A DNA stretch of 35,532 nt from Nitrogeniibacter sp050293885 (GTDB lineage: Bacteria; Pseudomonadota; Gammaproteobacteria; Burkholderiales; Rhodocyclaceae): the NCBI GenBank assembly GCA_050293885.1, contig JBNKNO010000034.1, positions 1-35,532 of the forward strand, in the 5' to 3' direction. This document shows, one piece after another, positions 1-7,587 of the stretch. Position 1 is the first letter of the stretch. Each line of letters begins with the position of its first letter. Both the position numbers and the translations under genes were made by a program. Under the pieces are notes generated by a model. The model worked only from the letters and a program-made list of their open reading frames with translations, was not told where the DNA came from and made no database searches.

Positions 1-321
1 ATCCTCGGCCTGCCACACCAACACCTTCAGCGGCAGATCGACGCCCACCGTCTGCGCGCATTGCATGAAGGGTGTCCCGCCCTGCGGGTTACCGAAGATG
101 ATCAGCTCTGTCGGCCGCAACGTCTTGCCAACGCTGGCCGCCCCCTTGGCGTGATCGATACGGGCAAAGACCTTCATGCCCTTGGCTTTGACGATAGCCT
201 CCAGCTTGTCCATGGTGGCTTTCGGCCCGTGGGCACTGGGCATGGCAATGAACCCCTCGGCGGCCTGGGCGACGGTCGCGCTCAAGGCCAGCAATGCAAC
301 GGCGATGCGGGTGCGGATCAT
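1..321 (-). CDS. DUF302-family secreted protein, C-terminus cut by window edge
   Basis: Read on the minus strand from an ATG at 321, the frame stays open to base 1, giving 107 residues with no stop, so the C-terminus lies outside the window. Residues 1-21 form a signal peptide (MIRTRIAVALLALSATVAQA), followed by EGFIAMPSAHG. The later stretch ELIIFGNPQGGTPFMQC resembles the core of DUF302 proteins, where a buried strand is followed by a G-N-P/x-x-G-T motif. Members are small periplasmic or cytoplasmic proteins of unknown biochemical role, so no function is claimed. No partner gene is visible because the downstream side is missing. Confidence 0.8.
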   Translation of the reverse strand, partial: MIRTRIAVALLALSATVAQAAEGFIAMPSAHGPKATMDKLEAIVKAKGMKVFARIDHAKGAASVGKTLRPTELIIFGNPQGGTPFMQCAQTVGVDLPLKVLVWQAED

Positions 322-409
322 GACGACGTGCTCCTGTGGGTGGTCAACATTCATCAGACCGCCATGACCGCCGCATGCTTACACCGCCCCCCAAAATCCC
401 GCCGATTTT

Positions 410-502
410 CGTAGCCCGGATGCAGCGCAGCGAAATCCGGGAGCGGCAGTTGATCCTCCACCGAGCCCCGGAGTCGGGCCGTCGGCCCTCATCCAGGCTA
501 CG
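410..502. repeat. REP-like intergenic element with inverted ends
   Basis: This element occupies much of the 312-base gene-free stretch 322-633. It opens with CGTAGCCCGGATG (410-422) and closes with CATCCAGGCTACG (490-502), which are inverted copies with one mismatch. Inside is the GCAGCGCAGCGAAATCCGGG sequence typical of proteobacterial GTAGCCCGGATG repeats. No ORF or promoter could be supported in the rest of the gap. Confidence 0.6.
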
Positions 503-633
503 CTTGCCCCCCCCTGCGAAGTATGCCTTAGAGGGGTTGCACGATCTGTTCCCGCTCCATGCGGAAAATTCATTTGCAATAATCAGCCAGCGATGACTAT
601 GCTCTCGGAATTGCCGCCTCTCCAAAATTCGTC

Positions 634-1623
634 ATGAAACGCCGACTCGTAGCGCACCCGTCCGCCCTCTTCTCCCGGCTGATGGGTATATCGATACTGC
701 TTCTTGCTTTGGCACCCAGTCATTCCGCGCATGCTGCCGACACGGCATCTGACAATCTGGCAAAGTTAAGAGTGCTGCTATCGCAGCCAGCTTCAACCAT
801 CGATCTGGCGCGCGCAAAACTGACCATCGACAAGATGATCGACCCGGGTATCGACATCCCGGCAGAAATGGCTCGCATCGACGGAATGGTTGTTGCGCTT
901 CGAAAAATGGTTCCGCTGGTTGCGTCCAATCGCGTCAAGCTTGAGGCGCTGCGACGCTTTATCTACACCCCCGGCGCGTGGAACCAAGGTCGCGCGTTCA
1001 GCTACGACTTGACGGATCCCTTGGGACGCACGCTGCGCAACAAGCTACTGCCCACCTACCTCGATACCCGAAAAGGCAATTGCGTTTCCATGCCGGTGCT
1101 GTTCGTGATCCTCGGCACACGGCTCGGTCTGGATCTGCGCCTTGCAACGGCCCCCGAGCACCTGTTCGTCAAATACCGTGATGCCTCCGGCGCATTGTTC
1201 AACCTGGAAGCCACCAGTGGTGGTGGATTTGCCAGGGACGTGTGGATTCGAAAGCAGATGCCCATGACCGATCTAGCCATCGAGAACGGTATCTACATGC
1301 GCCCCCTGAGCAAGCGCGAGGCCGTGGTCGTCATGGCTGGTGTGCTCCTGACCCACTACCGCATCGAAGGGCTGGCCGATGCGCGCATCGAACTTGCCAG
1401 ACTCCTTCAGAATGTCGATCCCCGCGATGTCCGCAGCATGCTCAGCCTGCGGGACGCCTATTTATATATGCGGAACACCGAGTTCGTCGCCCGATATCCG
1501 AACCCGAATGCAATTCCCTCCGCGGAACGGCGCCGGTTTCGTGAGCTGGAACAGCAAGTGATTCATTGGGAGCGCAAGGCGCGAGGCCTTGGGTGGAAGG
1601 CGCCGGACGAATTCGAAGGTTGA
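634..1623 (+). CDS. Secreted transglutaminase-like (SirB1-type) protein
   Basis: This 329-residue protein has a basic start and hydrophobic segment ending near AHAA (residues 14-35), read as a signal peptide. The middle matches the transglutaminase-like core: KGNCVSM places a candidate nucleophile at Cys150, APEHLFVKY gives His176, and NLEATSGG gives Glu192. The order Cys, His, acidic is that of SirB1/Transglut_core2 domains. The domain is followed by a helical tail of about 100 residues. The substrate is unknown. No clear ribosome binding site precedes the ATG, and an in-frame ATG at residue 17 would shorten the signal peptide. The RHS-type gene begins 32 bases downstream on the same strand. 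Whether they form one unit is uncertain. Confidence 0.75.
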   Translation: MKRRLVAHPSALFSRLMGISILLLALAPSHSAHAADTASDNLAKLRVLLSQPASTIDLARAKLTIDKMIDPGIDIPAEMARIDGMVVALRKMVPLVASNRVKLEALRRFIYTPGAWNQGRAFSYDLTDPLGRTLRNKLLPTYLDTRKGNCVSMPVLFVILGTRLGLDLRLATAPEHLFVKYRDASGALFNLEATSGGGFARDVWIRKQMPMTDLAIENGIYMRPLSKREAVVVMAGVLLTHYRIEGLADARIELARLLQNVDPRDVRSMLSLRDAYLYMRNTEFVARYPNPNAIPSAERRRFRELEQQVIHWERKARGLGWKAPDEFEG

Positions 1624-1655
1624 AACGGATAGCAGCCCTATTCATGGAGAAGAGC

Positions 1656-2237
1656 ATGAGCAAACGATTCATTCATACCTTTCTTACACTGATGTTGTTG
1701 TGCGTGTCATTGGGGGTTGAGGCGCGTTATGTTCAGTCTGACCCGACTGGGCTACATGGTGGTGCCAACACTTATGCCTATGCAAAAGGAAATCCTCTAT
1801 GGTACGTGGACAGAGACGGACTTCGAGTCAACATGAATCTGTTCCCAAAACACCAGCGCATCCATAAATATGCGAATGCGGGACCAGCAACTAAAAACTA
1901 CTCAGTTGGGGCACACGGCACTCCAACAAGCGTTGTTGCCCCAAACAACTTGCCAATTTCGCCTACCGCCCTGGCGAAAATGATTAAAAGCGATCCGAAC
2001 TATACTCCAGGAAGCCCCGTTGATTTAATGTCTTGCCAGACAGGAAAGACTCCTCTAGGGGGCGGCGACTCTTATGCTCAACGGCTTGCAAAAGCACTTG
2101 GAGCACCTGTAAACGCCCCGAACACATATGACTATTACGCCCGATCCGGAGCAGTATTTCCTTACCATGCAATCAATGGAGACCCGCTCCGGCCGAATTT
2201 TGCAAAACCAGGAAAGATAATCACGTTTACGCCATGA
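1656..2237 (+). CDS. Short secreted RHS-core protein with putative Cys-His (clan CD-like) domain
   Basis: This is a 193-residue protein. The ATG at 1656 is chosen because GGAGA lies six bases upstream. Residues 1-23 look like a signal peptide. Residues 24-56 are only the terminal piece of an RHS-repeat-associated core (RYVQSDPTGLHGG, then GNPLWYVDRDGL), with none of the long YD-repeat shell. The remaining part has a hydrophobic strand ending in AHG (His87-Gly88) and another ending in MSC (Cys127), 40 residues apart. This is the order and approximate spacing of caspase-like clan CD peptidases. It may be a polymorphic-toxin tip or an orphan remnant. Its ATGA stop overlaps the next start. The sequence is visibly AT-richer than the hydrogenase genes, hinting at transfer. 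Confidence 0.65.
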   Translation: MSKRFIHTFLTLMLLCVSLGVEARYVQSDPTGLHGGANTYAYAKGNPLWYVDRDGLRVNMNLFPKHQRIHKYANAGPATKNYSVGAHGTPTSVVAPNNLPISPTALAKMIKSDPNYTPGSPVDLMSCQTGKTPLGGGDSYAQRLAKALGAPVNAPNTYDYYARSGAVFPYHAINGDPLRPNFAKPGKIITFTP

Positions 2238-2665
2238 TCAAGACAGCCATATTTATTGCCATATTCTTCGGAATGCAATGTGCGAGCGCTTGGGCAGGAG
2301 ATGAAGTCGAACCTGTTTCAGGATCCGAAAATTATTATCTCGAAGAGCCTCTTCTGGAGAAAACCAAGCATGCGGCATTCGCAGGGGATGCCGACGCTGC
2401 ATACAAAGTCTATCAGCACTACGAGCTTGGAGTCGGCGACACGCTGCTTGCTCTTCCATGGGTTGAAATTGCTGCGTCGCGCGGCAACGCGAATGCCCAA
2501 TACACCCTTGGATACATCTACTCGCAGTTTGCATTACTGAAAAATGTAGACATCGCCAGATATTGGCTAAAAAGGGCAAGCAAGTCTGGCATCACGCAAG
2601 CAGAAGAACTTTTAGACGAGATAAATTCAGAGCTAAATGGGCCGTCCAAAGATCGGCGCCAGTAG
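2234..2665 (+). CDS. Secreted Sel1-like repeat protein, possible immunity partner
   Basis: This 143-residue protein starts inside the stop codon of the preceding RHS-core gene (ATGA), so translation is probably coupled. Residues 1-21 form a signal peptide ending in AWA. The rest is alpha-helical with Sel1/TPR-like pairs: AFAGDADAAYKVYQHYELG, then AASRGNANAQYTLGYIY and YWLKRASKSGITQAEELL. Sel1-like proteins are protein-binding scaffolds. The position directly after a toxin-like gene, and the shared export signal, suggest an immunity protein, but this is inference from context. A second Sel1-like gene follows at 2879. Confidence 0.65.
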   Translation: MIKTAIFIAIFFGMQCASAWAGDEVEPVSGSENYYLEEPLLEKTKHAAFAGDADAAYKVYQHYELGVGDTLLALPWVEIAASRGNANAQYTLGYIYSQFALLKNVDIARYWLKRASKSGITQAEELLDEINSELNGPSKDRRQ

Positions 2666-2768
2666 CAAGACAAGCCTCTCATCTCGCCTTGCAGCCATAC
2701 GACAAACGCATGCGCCACGGGCGCATAGCTCACACAACGCCAGAATTCGCTTCCCGCCAGCAAGCGTC

Positions 2769-2843
2769 GGTTGGGCTGACGCAGGAAGCCCAACATTCTC
2801 GGGCGGCATACCGTTGGGCTTCGCGTCGCTCAGCCCACCAACC
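2769..2843. repeat. Palindromic GTTGGGCT intergenic repeat pair
   Basis: Two hairpin-forming units sit in the 2666-2878 gap. The first is GTTGGGCT (2770-2777) with AGCCCAAC (2787-2794). The second begins at 2813 with GTTGGGCTTCGCGTCGCTCA and ends with AGCCCACCAACC. The outer ends also pair. The sequence resembles the common proteobacterial GTTGGGCTTCGCTACGCTCAGCCCAAC element. No gene is supported here. Confidence 0.6.
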
Positions 2844-2878
2844 CACAAGCTGCGGACAGGAAATGGGAGCAACACACT

Positions 2879-3301
2879 GTGCGTATCTCCATGAGGGCTT
2901 GGCACCTCTCGATTGCAGCAGGCATAGTAGTTTTTGCGTCGGCGCTGATTTTGGTGCCACATCACGTATCCACCCAGCTTGAGAGAGCGTACGTCTCGTT
3001 TAATGCAGGCGACTACGGGACCGCAAGGCAGCAGCTTAGGCTAGGTGCGCTGGTTGGGAGAAAGGAGGCTAAAGACCTTCTCGCGACGATGTATGGGCTT
3101 GGTTTGGGAGGCCCCGTCGACATTCCAAACGCATTGTTCTTAATGAAAGACCATGCTGATGAAAGCACCGAGGCATTAGCGCGCTCCACATACTATTTGG
3201 GCCGCGACGCAGCTAAAGGAGTGTATGGGCCAGAGCGTATCGAATTGGGCCGACGATGGATGGCGATTGCCGAAGCGATCGATCCGAAATTGGCTAGGTG
3301 A
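2879..3301 (+). CDS. Membrane-anchored Sel1-like protein
   Basis: This is a 140-residue protein with a GTG start preceded by GGGAG (2865-2869) nine bases upstream. An ATG four codons later is the alternative start. One hydrophobic segment (LSIAAGIVVFASALILV) near the N-terminus would anchor or export it. The remainder contains Sel1/TPR-like helices: AYVSFNAGDYGTARQQLRLG, then LLATMYGLGLGG and STYYLGRDAA. It resembles the protein at 2234 in architecture rather than close sequence, so it may be a second immunity-type protein of the same locus. It is convergent with hoxA, separated by 23 bases. Confidence 0.6.
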   Translation: MRISMRAWHLSIAAGIVVFASALILVPHHVSTQLERAYVSFNAGDYGTARQQLRLGALVGRKEAKDLLATMYGLGLGGPVDIPNALFLMKDHADESTEALARSTYYLGRDAAKGVYGPERIELGRRWMAIAEAIDPKLAR

Positions 3302-3324
3302 TACGCCCTCGGCTATTTCCCAAC

Positions 3325-4770
3325 TCAATCCCTCTCCAACCCATAACGCGACAACTTGTTCCTTAACCCCACCCGCGACAGCCCCAACTCCTTTGCCGCC
3401 CGGGTCTTGTTCCAGCGATGGCGGATGAGGCTTTCCTTGACGATGCGGGCCTCCAGGGCTTCGAGGCGGCTTTTGAGGTCGCCATCGAGCCCGGCCAGTA
3501 GCGCCAGCTCGGGTTCGTCGTCGGCTTCGCCGGCGCGCAGCACGCGGGGTGAGAGGTCGGCGGCGCGCAGTGCGGCGCCGTCGGCGAGCGCCACCATGCG
3601 CAGCACTTCGTTGCGCAGTTCGCGCACGTTGCCGGGCCAGCGGTAGGCCTTGAGGCAGGCGACGATTTCGGTGTCGAGCGCCTGTCGCTCGGCGTTGACG
3701 GAATCGAAGATGCTGTCGGCGAAGGACTGGGCGATCAGTGGAATATCCATGACGCGGTCGCGCAGCGGCGGCACGGTGACGGTGATGGCGGCGATGCGAT
3801 AGAACAGGTCTTCGCGGAAGCGGCCGTCGCGCACCTCGGCTTCGAGATCGCGATTGGTGGCCGCCACCACACGCACATCGACCGGAATCGGCCGTGGCGC
3901 GCCGATGGGGCGCACCTCGCCCTCTTGCAGCACGCGCAACAACTTCACCTGGAAGGCCGGCGAGGTTTCGCCGATTTCGTCGAGAAAGATGGAGCCGCCG
4001 TCGGCCTGTTTGAACAAGCCCACGCGGTCTTCATAGGCGCCGGTGAACGCGCCGCGCTTGTAGCCGAACAGCTCGGATTCGAGCAGCTGGTCGGGCACCG
4101 CACCGCAGTTTTCGGTGACGAAGGGCTCGGCCGTGCGCGGGCTGGCCAGGTGCAGCGCGCGCGCCAGCAATTCCTTGCCGGTGCCCGACTCGCCGGTGAG
4201 CAGCACCGGCACGTCGACGCGCGCGACCTTTTCGATCAGCGCGCAGATCGCGTTCATGGGCGAATCGGGCGCGCGCAGCAGGGCCTCGGTGGCGAAGCTG
4301 CGGCGCACCGCGGCGCGCTTGTCGGCGACGCGCTGGCGCATGACCGGCTCGGCCACTTTGAGGTCGACCGACAGGCGCTGGTTGTCGGCCTGCAGGCGGA
4401 ACAATTCGGCCGCACCGCGCAGGGTCAGCAGCAGTTGCTCGGGCTGCCAGGGCTTGAGCAGATACTGGTAGATGCCGGCCTCGTTGATGCCGGCGATGAT
4501 GTCTTCCGAATCGGTGTAGCCGGAGACGATGATGCGCACCGCGTCCGGCCACTTCTCGCGCACTTCGGTGAGGAACTGCACGCCGGAGGTGCCCGGCATG
4601 CGCTGGTCGCACAGCACGATGCGGATCCACTCGCGCTCGAGCACCGCCCGCGCCTCTTCGGCCGACGAGGCGGTGAACACCACGAAATCCTCTTCCAGCG
4701 TGCGGCGCAGCGCTTCGAGCGAGCGCACTTCGTCATCGACCACCAGCACCGTGGGCATTTCGCCAACCAT
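3325..4770 (-). CDS. hoxA: HoxA, NtrC-family sigma-54-dependent response regulator
   Basis: This 481-residue activator of hydrogenase transcription has three visible domains. The receiver domain (about 5-120) carries the acidic pair Asp12/13, the phosphoacceptor position Asp55 in CDQRMPG and Lys106. The AAA+ domain has Walker A GESGTGKE (193-200), the sigma-54-contacting GAFTGA loop (240-245) and Walker B IFLDEIG (261-267). A Fis-type helix-turn-helix lies near the end (NKTRAAKELGLSRVGLRNKL). The start overlaps the hoxX stop as TGATG. A second ATG four codons later is possible. In Cupriavidus, HoxA activates the MBH promoter and is controlled by the kinase HoxJ with regulatory hydrogenase HoxBC. 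None of those genes follows here. Its likely targets in this window are the modules upstream of hoxK and hoxM. Confidence 0.93.
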   Translation of the reverse strand: MVGEMPTVLVVDDEVRSLEALRRTLEEDFVVFTASSAEEARAVLEREWIRIVLCDQRMPGTSGVQFLTEVREKWPDAVRIIVSGYTDSEDIIAGINEAGIYQYLLKPWQPEQLLLTLRGAAELFRLQADNQRLSVDLKVAEPVMRQRVADKRAAVRRSFATEALLRAPDSPMNAICALIEKVARVDVPVLLTGESGTGKELLARALHLASPRTAEPFVTENCGAVPDQLLESELFGYKRGAFTGAYEDRVGLFKQADGGSIFLDEIGETSPAFQVKLLRVLQEGEVRPIGAPRPIPVDVRVVAATNRDLEAEVRDGRFREDLFYRIAAITVTVPPLRDRVMDIPLIAQSFADSIFDSVNAERQALDTEIVACLKAYRWPGNVRELRNEVLRMVALADGAALRAADLSPRVLRAGEADDEPELALLAGLDGDLKSRLEALEARIVKESLIRHRWNKTRAAKELGLSRVGLRNKLSRYGLERD

Positions 4771-6488
4771 CAGCGCACCTCCTCGGCCATTTCCGGCACG
4801 GTCCAGCCGATGTCGCGGTGGCGGGCCAGATGGCGCGGCGTCCACGACTGCGGGCTCTTGACGACGAAGTGGTAGCGGGCGACGTGGTAACTCGGATCGA
4901 AGCCGAAGAAGTTGCGTTGCATGTGCTTCAACTCGTCCTCGCGATAGGCGGCCAGCGGTTTGGCTGCTTCGTCGGCCGCACGGCGCGCCTGTTTGTCCGC
5001 CAGCCGCGTGGCGTAATCGTGGTCGCCGACCAGCGCCCGCGCCCGCTGGGCCACCTCGGTTTCGAAGGCGTCGACCGAGACGCCGAAGCAGGCGTCGATC
5101 AGGCCGCTGCGCGCTGCCACACGCGCCAGCAGCGGCAGCCGGTCGGCCATGATCGCGCGCGCCGCGTCCTCGCCCACCCGCCGCGGCAGCAGGTAGGTCC
5201 AGTATTCGGAGCCGAACAGGTTGCCCATGTTCTTGTAGTGCGGATTCATGACCACGCCGTCGCGCGCCCACACTTCATCGGCCGCCAGCGCCAGAAAGCA
5301 GCCACCGGCGCCGGCGTTGCCGCGCAGCGCGGCCACCGTGAGTTTGTCGGTCATCTGCAGCAAGGCCAGGCACACGTCGTCCATGGCGTTGATGTTGGCC
5401 CACGATTCGTCCGCCGGCGACGCCGCCGCCTCGATGCAGTTCAGATGAATGCCGTTGGACCAGAAGTCGCGCCCACCTTCGAGCACCAGCACCCGCGTGG
5501 GCCGTTCGCCAGCGGTCTCGATGGCGTGCTGCAGACGTCGGCACTGCGCGGTGCTCATGGCGCCGTTGTAGAAATCGAAGGCGAGATACCCGATGCGCCC
5601 GTCGTCCGATTCGCGGTAACTGATCTCGCCCGCCTCGGCGACGTCGGACAATGCCGCAGCGGCGTCGGCGAAGGCCATCGCCGCCGGCAGTTTGAACGGC
5701 TGATCGCCCTCGGCACGCTTGACGTGACCGATCCACACCGCACCATCGACCGTCGCACGCAGCAGCGCATCGCCGCCGCGGCCGATGACCGCGCCGGGGG
5801 TCGCCCCCACCGACGCCGGGCCGGGGTGCGCATCGAACAAATGGCAGGGCAGACCGAAGAGCTGATCGGCAACACCCGGGAAGCCATCGGCGGCACGCAG
5901 CTTGGCGAGCACGCGCGCCGTGGTGTCGCGGGGCCAGTCGATGCGGCGGTCGGCCTGGCGCATGAGGTCGCGCCACTGCCCGCGCGCTTCGGGCAGGTCG
6001 GACAGCTTCGTGGGGTACCAGGCACCGGCGCGCCAGTCGGGCAGGTGCGCGATCGCCTCGCGCACCGCGGCCAACGCGGCTTCGGTCACCTCGTTGCGAT
6101 ACAGGCTGGCCTTGGTCGCCGCACGCATCGCGAAGCTGCGCGCCGCCCACACCGGCCCGGCGTCCATCTCGGCCTCGGCCTGCAACACCGTCACGCCCCA
6201 CTCGGGCTCGTCGTTCAGAATCGCCCAGTCGAGTGCCGACGGCCCGCGATCGCCGACGATGCCGGGATGGACGATGAGCGTCAGATGCTTGCGCCAGATG
6301 GCCTCGGGCACGGCGCGCTTGAGGAACGGGGCGACGATCAGATCGGGCGCAAACAGCGCCACCGCCTCCTGCGCCACCGAGTCGGCAATGTCGAATTCGA
6401 CGGACAGTTCGTGACCGTCCTCGCGCAGTTCGGCGAACAGGCGTTGGGTGAGGCTGTTGAAACTGTGGGTGAGTAGCAGGATGCGCAT
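4770..6488 (-). CDS. hoxX: HoxX/HypX, formyl-transfer and enoyl-CoA hydratase-like fusion for the CO ligand
   Basis: This is a 572-residue two-domain protein. The N-terminal half resembles formyl-THF-dependent formyltransferases, with a HPGIVGDRGPSALDWAI segment at the catalytic region. The C-terminal half is crotonase-like, with FWSNGIHLN and ALRGNAGAGGCFLALAADE forming the oxyanion-hole region. Published work on HypX assigns it to making CO from formyl-THF through formyl-CoA, supplying the active-site CO ligand under aerobic conditions. This fits the oxygen-tolerant enzyme encoded upstream. The start overlaps the hypE stop by one base (TGATG), and its own stop overlaps hoxA in the same way, so the three are translationally coupled. 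Confidence 0.93.
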   Translation of the reverse strand: MRILLLTHSFNSLTQRLFAELREDGHELSVEFDIADSVAQEAVALFAPDLIVAPFLKRAVPEAIWRKHLTLIVHPGIVGDRGPSALDWAILNDEPEWGVTVLQAEAEMDAGPVWAARSFAMRAATKASLYRNEVTEAALAAVREAIAHLPDWRAGAWYPTKLSDLPEARGQWRDLMRQADRRIDWPRDTTARVLAKLRAADGFPGVADQLFGLPCHLFDAHPGPASVGATPGAVIGRGGDALLRATVDGAVWIGHVKRAEGDQPFKLPAAMAFADAAAALSDVAEAGEISYRESDDGRIGYLAFDFYNGAMSTAQCRRLQHAIETAGERPTRVLVLEGGRDFWSNGIHLNCIEAAASPADESWANINAMDDVCLALLQMTDKLTVAALRGNAGAGGCFLALAADEVWARDGVVMNPHYKNMGNLFGSEYWTYLLPRRVGEDAARAIMADRLPLLARVAARSGLIDACFGVSVDAFETEVAQRARALVGDHDYATRLADKQARRAADEAAKPLAAYREDELKHMQRNFFGFDPSYHVARYHFVVKSPQSWTPRHLARHRDIGWTVPEMAEEVR

Positions 6489-7534
6489 CAGCAGATCCTC
6501 GGCAGCTGTTCGCCGCTCATCCAGTCCACCATGCGTTTGCCGCCGAAGCCGGTCTTGATCTGCACGAAGTGGTTGGCATCCTCGATGACCTCGCCGATGC
6601 GGGCAGCTTCGGCACCGAGCGGATGGGCGCGCAGCGCTGCAAGCGCGGCTTCGGCGTCCGCCGCCGGCACGATGGCGACCAGCTTGCCTTCGTTGGCGAC
6701 ATACAGCGGATCGAGCCCGAGCAGTTCGCAGGCGGCATCGACCTGCTCGCGCACCGGAATGGCTTTTTCGTCGAGCACCATGCCGACACCGGACTGCGCG
6801 GCGATCTCGTTGAGCGTGGTGGCCAACCCGCCGCGGGTGGGGTCGCGCAGCACGCGCACCGACGGTACGGCGTCGAGCAGTTGTGCAATCAGGCCGTGCA
6901 GCGCGGCGGTGTCGGAGACGATTTCGGAATCGAAGGCGAGCGACTCGCGCTGCGCCATGATGGCCATGCCGTGGTCGCCGATGGCGCCGGAAAGCAGGAC
7001 CACATCGCCGACCTGCGCATTGGCACCGCGGAGCGAACGCCCTGCCGGCAAGGCGCCGACGCCGGTGGTCGAAATGAACACGCCGTCGCCCTTGCCTTGT
7101 TCCACCACCTTGGTGTCGCCGGTGACGATCGCCACGCCGGCGTCGCGCGCGGCCTGCGCCATCGATTCGACGATGCGCTTCAGATCCGCAAGCGCGAAGC
7201 CTTCTTCGAGAATGAAACTGGCCGACAGGTACAGCGGCCGCGCGCCCATCACCGCGACGTCATTGACCGTGCCGTGCACCGACAGGCAGCCGATGTCGCC
7301 ACCGGGAAAGAACAGCGGTGAGACCACATGCGCATCGGTCGCCATCACCAGCCGTTCGCCGGGGGCGAGCGCGGGCAGCACGGCGCCATCGTCACCGGCA
7401 TCAAGGGCGGGATTGGAGAAGTGGCGGGCGAACAGCTCGCTGATCAGCTGCGCCGAGACGCGGCCACCCGCGCCATGGGACAAATCGACCCGACCTCGCT
7501 TGAAGTCGAGGGGACGTACGTAGTTTTCTCGCAT
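6488..7534 (-). CDS. hypE: HypE, carbamoyl-dehydrating maturase making the cyanide ligand
   Basis: This is a 348-residue PurM/AIR-synthase-type ATPase. It begins with DLSHGAGGRVSAQLISELF and ends in LPRIC, so the essential C-terminal cysteine (Cys348) that accepts the carbamoyl group from HypF and carries thiocyanate is intact. It has glycine-rich nucleotide-binding segments such as TGDTKVVEQGKGDG and RDPTRGGLATTLNEIA. In most hox/hup clusters hypE directly follows hypD. Here a FIST chemoreceptor gene lies between them. The ribosome binding site is weak. The gap of 53 bases to the upstream gene contains a strong hairpin. The gene is coupled to hoxX downstream. Confidence 0.95.
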   Translation of the reverse strand: MRENYVRPLDFKRGRVDLSHGAGGRVSAQLISELFARHFSNPALDAGDDGAVLPALAPGERLVMATDAHVVSPLFFPGGDIGCLSVHGTVNDVAVMGARPLYLSASFILEEGFALADLKRIVESMAQAARDAGVAIVTGDTKVVEQGKGDGVFISTTGVGALPAGRSLRGANAQVGDVVLLSGAIGDHGMAIMAQRESLAFDSEIVSDTAALHGLIAQLLDAVPSVRVLRDPTRGGLATTLNEIAAQSGVGMVLDEKAIPVREQVDAACELLGLDPLYVANEGKLVAIVPAADAEAALAALRAHPLGAEAARIGEVIEDANHFVQIKTGFGGKRMVDWMSGEQLPRIC

Positions 7535-7561
7535 CTTGTGTCAATGCCGCACGTCCCCGAT

Positions 7562-7578
7562 GTGGCCCCCCGGGCCAC
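7562..7578. other. Perfect 7-bp hairpin between the FIST receptor gene and hypE
   Basis: GTGGCCC (7562-7568), a CCC loop and GGGCCAC (7572-7578) form a perfect stem in the 53-base gap downstream of the receptor stop codon and upstream of the hypE start. No T-run follows on the minus strand, so it is not a standard intrinsic terminator. It could stabilise an mRNA end or weaken read-through. That role is inferred. Confidence 0.4.
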
Positions 7579-7587
7579 GCGTTCAGG

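Noticed and set aside
4771..5271. N-terminal extension of HoxA in the same open frame
   Set aside because: The upstream residues are compositionally biased and overlap the hoxX coding frame. The receiver domain begins right after the ATG at 4770.
4818..6476. Long plus-strand open frame of 552 codons
   Set aside because: It is the antisense shadow of hoxX in GC-rich DNA, with His/Arg/Gly-rich composition and no domain.
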